Assembly: GCA_964521255.1 (NCBI GenBank)
Contig: CAZFRM010000023.1
Location: 11,205-75,204, forward strand
Direction: 5' to 3'
Length of the DNA: 64,000 bases
Source: ZC4RG29 sp964521255
Lineage (GTDB): Bacteria; Bacteroidota; Bacteroidia; Cytophagales; Cyclobacteriaceae
Below the pieces are notes generated by a model. That model was not told the DNA's origin. It did no database searches and was given only the letters and a program-made list of their open reading frames with translations. A program made the position numbers and the translations under genes. Shown here piece after piece: positions 42,538-50,842 of the stretch (position 1 is the first letter of the stretch; the number at the start of each line of letters is the position of its first letter).

Positions 42538-42561
42538 AGCCCGGAAGCGGGCTTTTTTTTT
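42538..42561 (+). terminator. Terminator after the uspA-like gene
   Basis: AGCCCG (42538-42543) pairs with CGGGCT (42548-42553) around a GAAG loop, followed by eight T. It ends only 14 bp before the next start codon. Confidence 0.9.
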
Positions 42562-42574
42562 GACGGTCTAAATC

Positions 42575-43402
42575 ATGACGGACTATTATCAAATTCTGGG
42601 TGTATCACGAGGCGCTTCCACGGAAGAGATTAAGCGCGCCTATAGAAAATTGGCCCTCCGTTTTCATCCTGACAAAACCAATGACCCTGCAGCGCATGAA
42701 AGGATAAAAGAAATTAATGAAGCCTATGATGTACTGGGTGATCCCGAAAAGAAAAGGAGTTATGATCTGGGAAGTTATAAGCCTTTGGTTGATGCATTCA
42801 GAGAAACAGAAAGTTCACCCGCCCATCGCGACCCTGCATACCGGAGGAGAAGACCACCGGTAAGTCGAAAAAATGAAAAGTCGTCTTTGCAGGAACTTAA
42901 GGAGACGTATATGCCATTTATGTCGAAGGTGTCTTTGACAGCATTTATTTTTTGTATGGTTCTTATGATAGATTATGCATTACCATTTCGTAAAACCGTA
43001 GAGAAAATAGTTGATAGTTATACATACCAGGGCATTGGAATGAGAAATAACTTAAGCAGGAGTACATATATGCGATCGGAAATTATTGTTACCAATGAAA
43101 GCAACCGGTATCGCATTTCTTCTCTTGATTACTCCTTCCATATAGGTGATTTAATTCATGTTTCCTCCAGTCGGTTTTTTCGGATACCTGTTTTCATTGA
43201 ATCTGATAAAGTTGCCAAAACGGAATTTAAGGCTACCATTTACAGGAATTTTATCTTTATGCCATTGGTATTATTAATAACTTCCGGTTTAGGAGTTTTT
43301 TTGAAACGCAATTTTGAGTTGCGTTTCAATCTTGGTATTGTGAATGCAATGCTTTTTTTATTAAATCTATTTTTCCTTTTTTCGCATAAATTTTTTGTGT
43401 GA
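42575..43402 (+). CDS. Membrane-anchored J-domain protein
   Basis: The 275-residue protein begins with a complete J domain (DYYQILGVSRGASTEEIKR, HPD at 31-33, NEAYDVLGDPEKKRSYD), which should stimulate a DnaK-type ATPase. A basic linker, a membrane helix (SLTAFIFCMVLMIDYALPF), an extracytoplasmic segment and two further helices (FIFMPLVLLITSGLGVFL, FNLGIVNAMLFLLNLFFLF) follow. It lacks the G/F and zinc-finger parts of DnaJ, so it is a dedicated membrane co-chaperone. Its TGA overlaps the next ATG (TGATG). Confidence 0.88.
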   Translation: MTDYYQILGVSRGASTEEIKRAYRKLALRFHPDKTNDPAAHERIKEINEAYDVLGDPEKKRSYDLGSYKPLVDAFRETESSPAHRDPAYRRRRPPVSRKNEKSSLQELKETYMPFMSKVSLTAFIFCMVLMIDYALPFRKTVEKIVDSYTYQGIGMRNNLSRSTYMRSEIIVTNESNRYRISSLDYSFHIGDLIHVSSSRFFRIPVFIESDKVAKTEFKATIYRNFIFMPLVLLITSGLGVFLKRNFELRFNLGIVNAMLFLLNLFFLFSHKFFV

Positions 43403-43752
43403 TGGCCAAGAACAACGACTGGAAAAAACGCGACGGAATAGTTTACTCAACTTCTTCCGATTTTGAATACCAATATCAGCAAAGGGAAGAATCCAACACG
43501 CTTCCACCGCAACAACAAAACCTTCGTGTATCTCTTGATAAGAGCAACCGTGGTGGTAAACAGGTGACACTGGTTACCGGGTTTGTAGGTTCCTCTCCGG
43601 ATCTTGAAAAACTTGGTAAACTTGTGAAAACAAAATGCGGTGTGGGTGGCTCAGTGAAAGATGGGGAAATTGTTATTCAGGGCGATCTTCGTGATAAGAT
43701 TTTGCAATTGCTGATTAAAGAAGGGTATAAGAATTCGAAGCGCGGGAATTGA
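43402..43752 (+). CDS. SUI1/eIF1-like translation initiation factor
   Basis: The 116-residue protein has the SUI1 domain in its second half: LRVSLDKSNRGGKQVTLVTG, LEKLGKLVKTKCGVGGSVKD and GEIVIQGDLRDKILQLLIKE. It is of the bacterial YciH type. The ATG at 43402 shares one base with the stop of the J-domain gene, so the two are translationally coupled. Confidence 0.92.
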   Translation: MAKNNDWKKRDGIVYSTSSDFEYQYQQREESNTLPPQQQNLRVSLDKSNRGGKQVTLVTGFVGSSPDLEKLGKLVKTKCGVGGSVKDGEIVIQGDLRDKILQLLIKEGYKNSKRGN

Positions 43753-43771
43753 AGAATGTTCACTGATAACG

Positions 43772-43817
43772 GTTAACAGATCACGGTAGATTCTCCTGTG
43801 ATCTGTGATCCGTTAAC
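43772..43817. terminator. Bidirectional terminator-like inverted repeat
   Basis: GTTAACAGATCAC (43772-43784) pairs with GTGATCCGTTAAC (43805-43817) with one mismatch, in the gap between the convergent SUI1 and response-regulator genes. Confidence 0.6.
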
Positions 43818-43825
43818 TGTAGCAC

Positions 43826-44581
43826 CTATTTAACTAATCCACTAATCCAATCCCTGAACTGCGGAGCGTTTTCTTTGCTCACATGAATTTCTTCCTTCAT
43901 CTCCGGTTGAAGAAAAACTCTGATCTTTCCATTGTCGGGTTTGAATTTTTCAATGGCTTCTAAGTTGCTTAAATATTTGCGGTTGATACGAAAGAATTTT
44001 TGGTTATCTAATTGTTCTTCCAAATCACTGAGGTTATCGTCAACGATCATTTGTCGTCCCTCGAAATCTTTCACGAAAACAATTTTATGTTCAGTGTAGA
44101 AATAGGCAATGTCATCAACGGAAAGGGCGATGAACTCTGTACCTTTTTTTGCAATGACGCGGTTTAGTCCGCCACCTTTTTTCTCCTGTTGAAGCAACTT
44201 CAATATATTCTCTTGTAAAAAATGATGTTCCAGCCACTTCATTTTTTCAAGCGAGCGTTTGAGCTTTTCTTCAGTGATTGGTTTTAACAGGTAATCGATA
44301 GAGTTATACTGGAATGACTCCAAAAGAAATTTATCGTAAGCTGTGGTGAAGATGACAGGAAACTGAACATGAATACGCTTAAATATTTCGAATGAATGAT
44401 CATCAGAAAGTTGAATATCAACAAAGGCCAGATCCGGTTTCGGGTTTTGTGCCAGCCATTCCACTGTTTCTTTAACACTGCCGAGTTTGGCGAGTACAAT
44501 AATATCATTCCTGATCTGATGAAGCATGGCCTCCATTTTTTGTTGTGCTAATAACTCATCTTCAATGATCAGTACTTTCAT
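43826..44581 (-). CDS. LytTR-type response regulator
   Basis: The 251-residue protein has a receiver domain (VLIIEDELLAQQKMEAML, phosphoacceptor D55 in DLAFVDIQLSD, FTTAYDKFLLESF, IDYLLKPI) and a LytTR DNA-binding domain (RVIAKKGTEFIALSVDDIAY, LEEQLDNQKFFRINRKYLSN, and a tail with VSKENAPQFRDWISG). It should control target genes in response to the histidine kinase encoded just upstream at 44768-45847. A 149-bp repeat element lies between the two genes. Confidence 0.93.
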   Translation of the reverse strand: MKVLIIEDELLAQQKMEAMLHQIRNDIIVLAKLGSVKETVEWLAQNPKPDLAFVDIQLSDDHSFEIFKRIHVQFPVIFTTAYDKFLLESFQYNSIDYLLKPITEEKLKRSLEKMKWLEHHFLQENILKLLQQEKKGGGLNRVIAKKGTEFIALSVDDIAYFYTEHKIVFVKDFEGRQMIVDDNLSDLEEQLDNQKFFRINRKYLSNLEAIEKFKPDNGKIRVFLQPEMKEEIHVSKENAPQFRDWISGLVK

Positions 44582-44597
44582 AATTTACATATTGTTG

Positions 44598-44746
44598 CCC
44601 GACTAAAATATAGCATTTGTTTCAATCCCTTGATTTTTCTTGATGTTTCTTTATCTGGCCTCACTCCTACCTCTCTCCGAGGGAGAGAGACTATGGAATC
44701 AAGAAAAATCAAGGGATTATGCAGGTGTTCGTTTTTTTTAGTCGGA
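44598..44746. mobile_element. MITE-like structured repeat, copy 2
   Basis: This is a near-identical copy of 36823-36968, in the same orientation, with the same nested inverted repeats and the hairpin CTCTCTCCGAGGGAGAGAG. It lies between the histidine kinase gene and the response-regulator gene and could act on their transcription. Confidence 0.8.
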
Positions 44747-44767
44747 CATTATTGTATTTCTATAAAG

Positions 44768-45847
44768 TTATTGACCTAATGGCATTAACGGAAGATTAAC
44801 ATTGAAGTATCCACTTTCGCTTGTTGTCGTTATTCCTTTTCCGGTTATAATCTTGAACCGATCGTCCATGTTTTTAAGTCCTATTTTGGATGAATGCTTT
44901 ATGCTTCGCTTGATTTGAATTCTGTTGCTGATCATTAGCACATCGTCTTCCAATCGCAGATCAATCTGGAGTGGAATACTTTCTGAAATTTCATTGTGCT
45001 TTACAGCATTTTCCATGGCAACAAATGCGGAGATAGGAGGGATGAGGTATTTCCTTTCGGTAGTTCCATTAAAGTGTTTTTTAACATTCAAGGCATTTCC
45101 AAAGCGCAATTCAAGGAGATCGATATACTTTTTCATAAAACTCAACTCATCTTCTAACAAAACGAGCGTTTGATCTTTCTGACTTAAAATGTATCGATAA
45201 ATATCGGCAAGGTTCTCCGTGAATTGCATTGCTTTCTGTTGATTGCTGCCAATAAGGTAAGAAAGGCTGTTAAGAGAATTGAACATGAAATGCGGATCAA
45301 TTTGATTTTTCAAGGCTTCCAGTTCAGCCTTTGCTTTTGCGGAAGAAAGATTAGCATTCAATATTTGTTCATTCTCCTGTTCTTTCACCATGAAAATGGT
45401 TTCATAAATGTGAATCACAAAAAGAACAATGATCACATTGATCAGTGTGACGATGAGGATTACTTCCCAATTAATTTTTGGAAAGCCCGCCCAGCGATAC
45501 CACAAACAAAGCCATGCAATAGTGAGGGGAGAAGTAAAGAAAATATTATTGACAACAAGGAGAATAAGTTTTTCAATAGGCTTATCAAACCAGGTAAACC
45601 GCTTGCGTGTGCGAAACATCAGGTACCGATTGCCTTGCCAGATGACTGCAGACAATCCTATAAAATAGGGATAGCCCAACCAATAAGTAAGATCATGAAT
45701 GGTGAGTTGCCCAAACAAACCTGAAATGTTTGGGATAATTATTCCAAAGAAAGGGATGCCAAACAAACGCATGAGCTTATCATTCAGCTTCACCTCTGGA
45801 GGAGAAGGAGTTTGATCTTCTTTTATTCCGTTTGAGCTGCGATTCAT
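44768..45847 (-). CDS. LytS-like sensor histidine kinase
   Basis: The 359-residue protein has four membrane helices (for example LFGIPFFGIIIPNISGLFG, YFIGLSAVIW, FFTSPLTIAWLCLWYRW, LIVTLINVIIVLFVIHIY), a short coiled linker, and the His_kinase domain LKNQIDPHFMFNSLNSLSYL with H186, followed by an ATP-binding part with ISAFVAMENAVKHNEIS (N box) and SKIGLKNMDDRFKI. It probably pairs with the LytTR regulator downstream. No extra sensor domain is visible, so the signal is likely sensed in the membrane. Confidence 0.92.
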   Translation of the reverse strand: MNRSSNGIKEDQTPSPPEVKLNDKLMRLFGIPFFGIIIPNISGLFGQLTIHDLTYWLGYPYFIGLSAVIWQGNRYLMFRTRKRFTWFDKPIEKLILLVVNNIFFTSPLTIAWLCLWYRWAGFPKINWEVILIVTLINVIIVLFVIHIYETIFMVKEQENEQILNANLSSAKAKAELEALKNQIDPHFMFNSLNSLSYLIGSNQQKAMQFTENLADIYRYILSQKDQTLVLLEDELSFMKKYIDLLELRFGNALNVKKHFNGTTERKYLIPPISAFVAMENAVKHNEISESIPLQIDLRLEDDVLMISNRIQIKRSIKHSSKIGLKNMDDRFKIITGKGITTTSESGYFNVNLPLMPLGQ

Positions 45848-45938
45848 TCCGCCCCGGTATTTTACAATAGTTTAGTAAAGTTATAAATGACAATTTCAAT
45901 TCAGAACATTAAAGTACCTAACCTAAACACTTATTATT

Positions 45939-46343
45939 ATGGACGTACCATCAATAAATTATTGGGCCATTCTGGTATCAGCACTGTCTACTTTTCTCAT
46001 TGGCGGATTGTGGTATTCGCCTGCGGTTTTTGGAAAAGCATGGATGCGCGAAAACGGCTTAACGGAAGAGGCGTTGAAAAATGGCAACATGACAAAGATA
46101 TTCGGTATAGCATTTTTGTTAGCATTGGTTGCGGCCATCAACCTTGCCATGTTCCTGGGGCCTGAAGTTAACGTGACGATGGGGGCATTTTATGGATTTC
46201 TGGCTGGCTTTGGATGGGTAGCTATGTTTATTGGTACACATTATTTGTTTGAAAGAAAGTCGTTCAAATTATTTTTAATCAATGCGGGTTACAGTATTGT
46301 CGCTCTAACGGTAATGGGTGTTATCATCGGAGCATGGAAATAA
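45939..46343 (+). CDS. DUF1761 family membrane protein
   Basis: The 134-residue protein has four membrane helices and the DUF1761 N-terminal pattern INYWAILVSALSTFLIGGLW, YSPAVFGKAWMRENGLTEE, then IFGIAFLLALVAAINLAMFL, AFYGFLAGFGWVAMFIGTHY and INAGYSIVALTVMGVIIGAW. Function is unknown. It starts 13 bp before the SRPBCC gene, suggesting an operon. Confidence 0.88.
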   Translation: MDVPSINYWAILVSALSTFLIGGLWYSPAVFGKAWMRENGLTEEALKNGNMTKIFGIAFLLALVAAINLAMFLGPEVNVTMGAFYGFLAGFGWVAMFIGTHYLFERKSFKLFLINAGYSIVALTVMGVIIGAWK

Positions 46344-46356
46344 AATCATTTTGTAA

Positions 46357-46806
46357 ATGAGAATTGTAGAAGCTTCCATTGACCTTGATCTTGCACCCCA
46401 GGATATTTTAGATGTGTTCATTAAACAGGAGCATCTGAAAGCCTGGTGGGGTGTAGATCGTTCGCTTATTGAATTGAAACCCGGCGGCTTGTATTCACTG
46501 GTTTGGCAAAAGAAGGATAATTGTGTTGAGTATGTTTCAACCGGAATTATTGCAGAGTATCTTCCCGGGTGCCAGTTAAAGGTGAAAAATCTTGTCTACA
46601 TTAATCCTCAGCGCCCCATTCTCGGTTCGATGGAGTTGCTGGTTATGACAACGCCTAACGAAAATCACACTACCCAACTTACCGTTGTTCAATCAGGATA
46701 TCTGAATAGTCCGGATTGGGACTGGTTGTATAACGCAGTACAAAAAGCATGGCCTGAGGTGCTTCAACAAATAAAAAAATATTTACAAACCATTTCTGTG
46801 CATTAA
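46357..46806 (+). CDS. SRPBCC/AHSA1-like protein
   Basis: The 149-residue protein has the START-like fold of AHSA1 relatives: IVEASIDLDLAPQDILDVF, EHLKAWWGVDRSLIELKPGG, YSLVWQKKDNCVEYVSTGII and a terminal helix WDWLYNAVQKAWPEVLQQIK. It probably binds a hydrophobic ligand. It follows the DUF1761 gene by 13 bp. Confidence 0.87.
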   Translation: MRIVEASIDLDLAPQDILDVFIKQEHLKAWWGVDRSLIELKPGGLYSLVWQKKDNCVEYVSTGIIAEYLPGCQLKVKNLVYINPQRPILGSMELLVMTTPNENHTTQLTVVQSGYLNSPDWDWLYNAVQKAWPEVLQQIKKYLQTISVH

Positions 46807-46835
46807 CTAATTTTCTTGTTGACTAAAATTTAAGG

Positions 46836-47327
46836 ATGAGTAAAACTATTTTATTCGCGATTGTCATTCTACTGGGATGCAGTTCCAGGAGTGAAATAAT
46901 ACAAGACAAGGAACCATCCATTGCTGAAAATTTAATTGGCGAATGGCGAAATACAAAGTTGAAAGTTACTATGAACAGTGTTAACGGTATTCAGGACTCG
47001 GTGATGATCCTGGAGGCTGACTCCACCAATTGGGAAAATATTGTTCAGATGAAGCCTATCCAAACTTTCTTTGAAAAGAACGGATCATATCACTCAGATC
47101 ACTACGCTGTAAACGGCAGCCTCTTGTTTAGCGCCAAAGGAACGTGGGCTGTTTCGAATGATACACTCATTATGAAACAGACATCGCCTAATGTGGCCAC
47201 CTACCGGTTGAAGACTGAAATTATCAATGATGTAGTAACCTTTTCAGGTAAACTGGACTTTGATGAAGACGGTGCCGACGATGATGATTATTATGGTATT
47301 CAACGAAAGCAAAATTCCCCCCATTAA
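46836..47327 (+). CDS. Lipocalin-like lipoprotein
   Basis: The 163-residue protein has a lipobox near residue 15 (AIVILLGC) followed by SSRSE. The mature part contains LIGEWRNTKLKVTMNS, FFEKNGSYHSDHYAVNGSLL, FSAKGTWAVSNDTLIMKQ and LKTEIINDVVTFSGKLD, which suggests a lipocalin/DUF5004-like small barrel. The tail (DEDGADDDDYYG) is acidic. Function is unknown. Confidence 0.75.
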   Translation: MSKTILFAIVILLGCSSRSEIIQDKEPSIAENLIGEWRNTKLKVTMNSVNGIQDSVMILEADSTNWENIVQMKPIQTFFEKNGSYHSDHYAVNGSLLFSAKGTWAVSNDTLIMKQTSPNVATYRLKTEIINDVVTFSGKLDFDEDGADDDDYYGIQRKQNSPH

Positions 47328-47387
47328 CATTTAACCTTTAACCTTCCGCTAGGCTTCCACCGACTCCGTTATTATATTTGACGGCGA

Positions 47388-47909
47388 ATGGAAACCGATC
47401 AACAGAAGTATCTTTCAGAATTTAGCGAAGTTCTACTCTTCATCATTGGGGGTATTCTGTTCGTATTGTCAGCGCTCATTGTTTCGTGGCTGGTGCGGCC
47501 GCATAGACCTAACCCGGAGAAACTTTCTACTTATGAAAGTGGGGAAGAACCCATAGGCTCTGCATGGACGCAATTCAATCTGCGCTTTTACATTATTGCA
47601 TTGATCTTCCTCTTGTTTGAAGCTGAATTGGTATTCCTTTTTCCATGGGCAACAATTTTTGCGCGCAAGGATTTAATGGAGACAACCAATGGTATGTGGG
47701 GATGGTTCAGCATGATTGAGATGACAATCTTTATTCTGATTCTTGCGTTGGGGCTAGCCTATGCATGGATAAATGGTTTTCTCGATTGGGTAAAGCCCGA
47801 TCCCAAACCAACAGAATTTAAATCACCTGTTCCAAAGAAATTTTATGATCAATTGAACGAGAAATACACCCCTACCCCTAAATCCCCTAAAGGGGACTTA
47901 AATGCTTAA
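47388..47909 (+). CDS. nuoA: NADH-quinone oxidoreductase subunit A
   Basis: The 173-residue protein has the three NuoA membrane helices (LLFIIGGILFVLSALIVSWL, FYIIALIFLLFEAELVFLFP, MIEMTIFILILALGLAYAWI) and the conserved loop YESGEEPIGSAWTQFNLRFY with KLSTYESG. It is longer than usual: the last residues (TPTPKSPKGDLNA) are encoded by the left arm of a 26-bp perfect inverted repeat at 47874-47945, so its C-terminus appears to be replaced or extended by an inserted repeat. It is the first of the nuoABCD genes. Confidence 0.95.
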   Translation: METDQQKYLSEFSEVLLFIIGGILFVLSALIVSWLVRPHRPNPEKLSTYESGEEPIGSAWTQFNLRFYIIALIFLLFEAELVFLFPWATIFARKDLMETTNGMWGWFSMIEMTIFILILALGLAYAWINGFLDWVKPDPKPTEFKSPVPKKFYDQLNEKYTPTPKSPKGDLNA

Positions 47910-47945
47910 GTTCTCTTTAAAGTCCCCTTTAGGGGATTTAGGGGT
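47874..47945. repeat. 26-bp perfect inverted repeat overlapping the 3' end of nuoA
   Basis: The left arm 47874-47899 (starting ACCCCTAAATCCCCT) is the exact reverse complement of 47920-47945, with 20 bases between. The arms themselves contain the palindrome CCCCTAAAGGGG. It would form a very strong RNA hairpin between nuoA and nuoB. This CCCCTAAATCCCCTAAAGGG type is a common dispersed repeat in Bacteroidota. Confidence 0.88.
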
Positions 47946-47972
47946 TAAACACTAACTATAACCAAATTCACA

Positions 47973-48500
47973 ATGGGTCTACTTGACCAGCAATTCGAAC
48001 ACGGCGGAGTGATCATCACAAAACTTGATGACCTTATTAATTGGGCGCGGCTTTCATCTATGTTCCCGATGACATTTGGTATAGCGTGTTGTGCTTTTGA
48101 ATTTATGGTTACAGGAACAACCGTTTATGATATGGATCGATTCGGAATGGCGCCACGTGCTTCACCTCGTCAGGCCGATGTTATGATAGTGGCTGGAACG
48201 GTGACATTTAAAATGGCTGATCGCATTCGCAGACTATATGAACAAATGGCTGAACCGCGATATGTAATTTCAATGGGATCTTGTTCTAACTGTGGTGGTC
48301 CTTACTGGCAACATGGTTATCATGTGGTGAAAGGTGTTGACCGGATTATTCCAGTCGATGTTTATGTGCCGGGTTGTCCGCCAAGACCAGAGGCATTGAT
48401 AGGTGGTTTTCTGAAACTGCAGGAGAAAATCAGAAGTGAAAGTTTAATGGCGCCAAAAGCGCTTGAGAAATTAATGGCAAAAGAAAAACAACATGCTTGA
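47973..48500 (+). CDS. nuoB: NADH-quinone oxidoreductase subunit B
   Basis: The 175-residue protein carries the ligands of iron-sulfur cluster N2: the adjacent Cys pair in FGIACCAFEFM, GSCSNCGG and PGCPPRPEALIGG. Other NuoB elements are MAPRASPRQADVMIVAGTVT and MAEPRYVISMGSC. Length is normal. It overlaps nuoC by eight bases. Confidence 0.96.
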   Translation: MGLLDQQFEHGGVIITKLDDLINWARLSSMFPMTFGIACCAFEFMVTGTTVYDMDRFGMAPRASPRQADVMIVAGTVTFKMADRIRRLYEQMAEPRYVISMGSCSNCGGPYWQHGYHVVKGVDRIIPVDVYVPGCPPRPEALIGGFLKLQEKIRSESLMAPKALEKLMAKEKQHA

Positions 48501-48975
48501 GTTTGAAAATATTGTTTCCCTGGTAAGAAGCGTCACCACCGGTGAAGTAAAAGAAGATTTAAATGCTACACCAAGAGGTATCATAATTTCATCCGCCGAT
48601 TTGCTATGTGTTTGCAAAATGCTGCATGAAAATTCTTCGACCTACTTCGATATGCTTACTTGCCTGACAGGAATTGATAATGGCTTGCAGGCAAACACAA
48701 TGGAAGTTGTCTATAATCTTTATTCTATTCCATTCAATCATCATCTTACTTTAAAAGTTATTCTTCCCCGCGACAAACCTGAAGTGCATACCGTAAGCCA
48801 TATTTGGAAAACAGCCGACTGGCACGAGAGAGAAGCGTATGATCTTTTTGGAATACAGTTTACCAATCATCCTGATCTGAGGAGAATTTTATTGCCTGCC
48901 GATTGGGATGGATATCCATTAAGAAAAGACTACAAACATCAGGAGTATTACCGCGGCGTAAAAGTTGAATATTAA
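48493..48975 (+). CDS. nuoC: NADH-quinone oxidoreductase subunit C
   Basis: The 160-residue protein has the 30-kDa subunit pattern: YFDMLTCLTGIDNG, VVYNLYSIPFNHHLTLKVIL, PEVHTVSHIWKTADWHEREA, YDLFGIQFTNHPDLRRILLP and the final signature DWDGYPLRKDY. It forms the peripheral arm with NuoD, which is a separate gene here. Confidence 0.95.
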   Translation: MLEFENIVSLVRSVTTGEVKEDLNATPRGIIISSADLLCVCKMLHENSSTYFDMLTCLTGIDNGLQANTMEVVYNLYSIPFNHHLTLKVILPRDKPEVHTVSHIWKTADWHEREAYDLFGIQFTNHPDLRRILLPADWDGYPLRKDYKHQEYYRGVKVEY

Positions 48976-49008
48976 TTCCCAATGACCAATGACTATTGAC
49001 TGATTTCC

Positions 49009-50229
49009 ATGCCTACCGATAGAATCCAATATCAATTCAAACCCGATAACCTTCTTCTCTCTGAGCCAAATAAGTTGAGTGAAGAAAATCTTCGCTCGGA
49101 AGAGATGATTGTAAACATTGGTCCGCAGCACCCATCAACACATGGTGTTCTTCGCCTTGAGGTACGGATGGATGGTGAGGTGATCAAAGAAGTGGTTCCG
49201 CACATTGGATACCTCCACCGTTGTTTCGAAAAACATGCGGAGAATCTTCCCTATAATCAGATCATACCTTTCGTGGATCGTTGTGATTATGTTACGGCTA
49301 TGAACAACGAGCATATTTACGCCATGGGTGTTGAACGAATGCTGGGAATCTCAGAGCAGATTCCGAAACGGGTAGAGTATGTACGTGTATTGATGAGTGA
49401 ACTCAATCGCATTGCATCACACATGATCGCCGTTGGTACATATGGAATGGACATAGGCGCTTTCACTCCTTTCTTTTGGATCATGCGCGATCGTGAACAC
49501 ATTCTTCGATTGTTTGAATGGGCTTCCGGCGCACGTCTCTTGTATAATTATATTTGGGTGGGAGGATTGTTTTATGATCTTCCGGTAGGATTTGAAGAAC
49601 GTTGTCGCGAGTTTATTCAATACTTTAAACCGAAGCTTAAGGAGATTGAAGTTGTATTGATTGAAAATAAGATCTTTATTGACCGTACTGCCAATGTTGG
49701 CGTTCTTCCCCTCGACTTAGCTATTAATTGTGGCGTAACAGGACCTATGTTGCGTGCCTCCGGACTGCGTTATGATATAAGAAAAGTTGACGCTTATTCT
49801 GTTTATCCTGAACTGGAATTTTCAATTCCCATTGGTGAAGGAAAGATGGGTGCTGTTGGTGATTGCTGGGATCGTACCTGGGTCAGGATGGAAGAAATTT
49901 ATCAGTCAATTTATTTGGTAGAGCAGTGCCTGGACAAATTGATGAACGAACATAAAAGAACCCGCGACTTCGATCCGCAGGCGCTTGTGCCAAAAAAGAT
50001 TCGTCCGAAAGCACAGGATCTTTACGTGCGTGGCGAAATGCCTAAGGGAGAATTGGGATTCTTCTTCCGCGCAGATGGACGGAGTGATATTCCTTTCCGA
50101 TGCAAATGCCGTTCGTGCAGCTTTGTCAATCTTTCCGTGTTGCCTGAAATAACAAAAGGAGTGTTGGTAGCCGATCTGATTGCCATTCTGGGTTCAATTG
50201 ATATTGTGTTGGGAGAAGTGGATCGATAA
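49009..50229 (+). CDS. nuoD: NADH-quinone oxidoreductase subunit D
   Basis: The 406-residue protein is the 49-kDa subunit that forms part of the quinone site. It has NIGPQHPSTHGVLRLEVRMD, PHIGYLHRCFEKHAENLPY, RCDYVTAMNNEHIYAMGVER, ELNRIASHMIAVGTYGMDIG, and the end FRCKCRSCSFVNLSVLPEIT, LGSIDIVLGEVDR. The usual next gene, nuoE, is absent; a GNAT acetyltransferase gene follows after 13 bp. Confidence 0.96.
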   Translation: MPTDRIQYQFKPDNLLLSEPNKLSEENLRSEEMIVNIGPQHPSTHGVLRLEVRMDGEVIKEVVPHIGYLHRCFEKHAENLPYNQIIPFVDRCDYVTAMNNEHIYAMGVERMLGISEQIPKRVEYVRVLMSELNRIASHMIAVGTYGMDIGAFTPFFWIMRDREHILRLFEWASGARLLYNYIWVGGLFYDLPVGFEERCREFIQYFKPKLKEIEVVLIENKIFIDRTANVGVLPLDLAINCGVTGPMLRASGLRYDIRKVDAYSVYPELEFSIPIGEGKMGAVGDCWDRTWVRMEEIYQSIYLVEQCLDKLMNEHKRTRDFDPQALVPKKIRPKAQDLYVRGEMPKGELGFFFRADGRSDIPFRCKCRSCSFVNLSVLPEITKGVLVADLIAILGSIDIVLGEVDR

Positions 50230-50242
50230 TAAATAACAGGCG

Positions 50243-50707
50243 ATGAAATTCAGAAAGGCTACGATAGCAGATGTTCCGTTAATTGTGGAAATGTTGGCGA
50301 ATGATGAGTTGGGCAAATCAAGAGAAGACTTTAGTATTCCATTGCCCGAAAAATATTATCGTGCGTTTGAAAACATTAATAAAGACAGTAATCAGGAATT
50401 AATTGTGATAGAGAATGAAACCGAAGGAGTAATAGGCACACTACAGTTGTCGTTTATTCCGTACCTGACTTATCAGGGTGGAGTAAGAGCTCAGATTGAA
50501 GCTGTTCGTATAAAGGAAGATCAACGCGGGAAGGGATTGGGCGAAGAACTTTTTCGTTGGGCAATTCAACGGGCAAAAGAAAGGGGCGCACACTTGTTGC
50601 AATTAACTACCGACAAAAAGCGACCGGATGCATTGAGATTTTACGAGAAATTGGGATTTACTGCTTCTCATGAAGGGATGAAACTTCAGTTGACGGCTAG
50701 ACAATAA
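50243..50707 (+). CDS. GNAT family N-acetyltransferase
   Basis: The 154-residue protein has the GNAT fold: FRKATIADVPLIVEMLAND at the start, RAQIEAVRIKEDQRGKGLGE with the acetyl-CoA motif (R/Q-x-x-G-x-G/A form QRGKGLGEEL), and LLQLTTDKKRPDALRFYEKL GF-type end. It lies 13 bp after nuoD and probably shares its transcript. The substrate is unknown. Confidence 0.9.
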   Translation: MKFRKATIADVPLIVEMLANDELGKSREDFSIPLPEKYYRAFENINKDSNQELIVIENETEGVIGTLQLSFIPYLTYQGGVRAQIEAVRIKEDQRGKGLGEELFRWAIQRAKERGAHLLQLTTDKKRPDALRFYEKLGFTASHEGMKLQLTARQ

Positions 50708-50842
50708 AAATAAGTTTTGCAAAATCTGAATCAGATTTCTTCAACAGTAGGTCTATGCAGAAATGCATAAAGTAAAAATTAGAATTTGGTTGTAAGCAGG
50801 ATTAATTGAGGAATCACTAACTTCAATTAAACTTATACAATT

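Noticed and set aside
45224..45724. 166-aa plus-strand open frame
   Set aside because: It is antisense to the membrane part of the histidine kinase gene and shows no motif.
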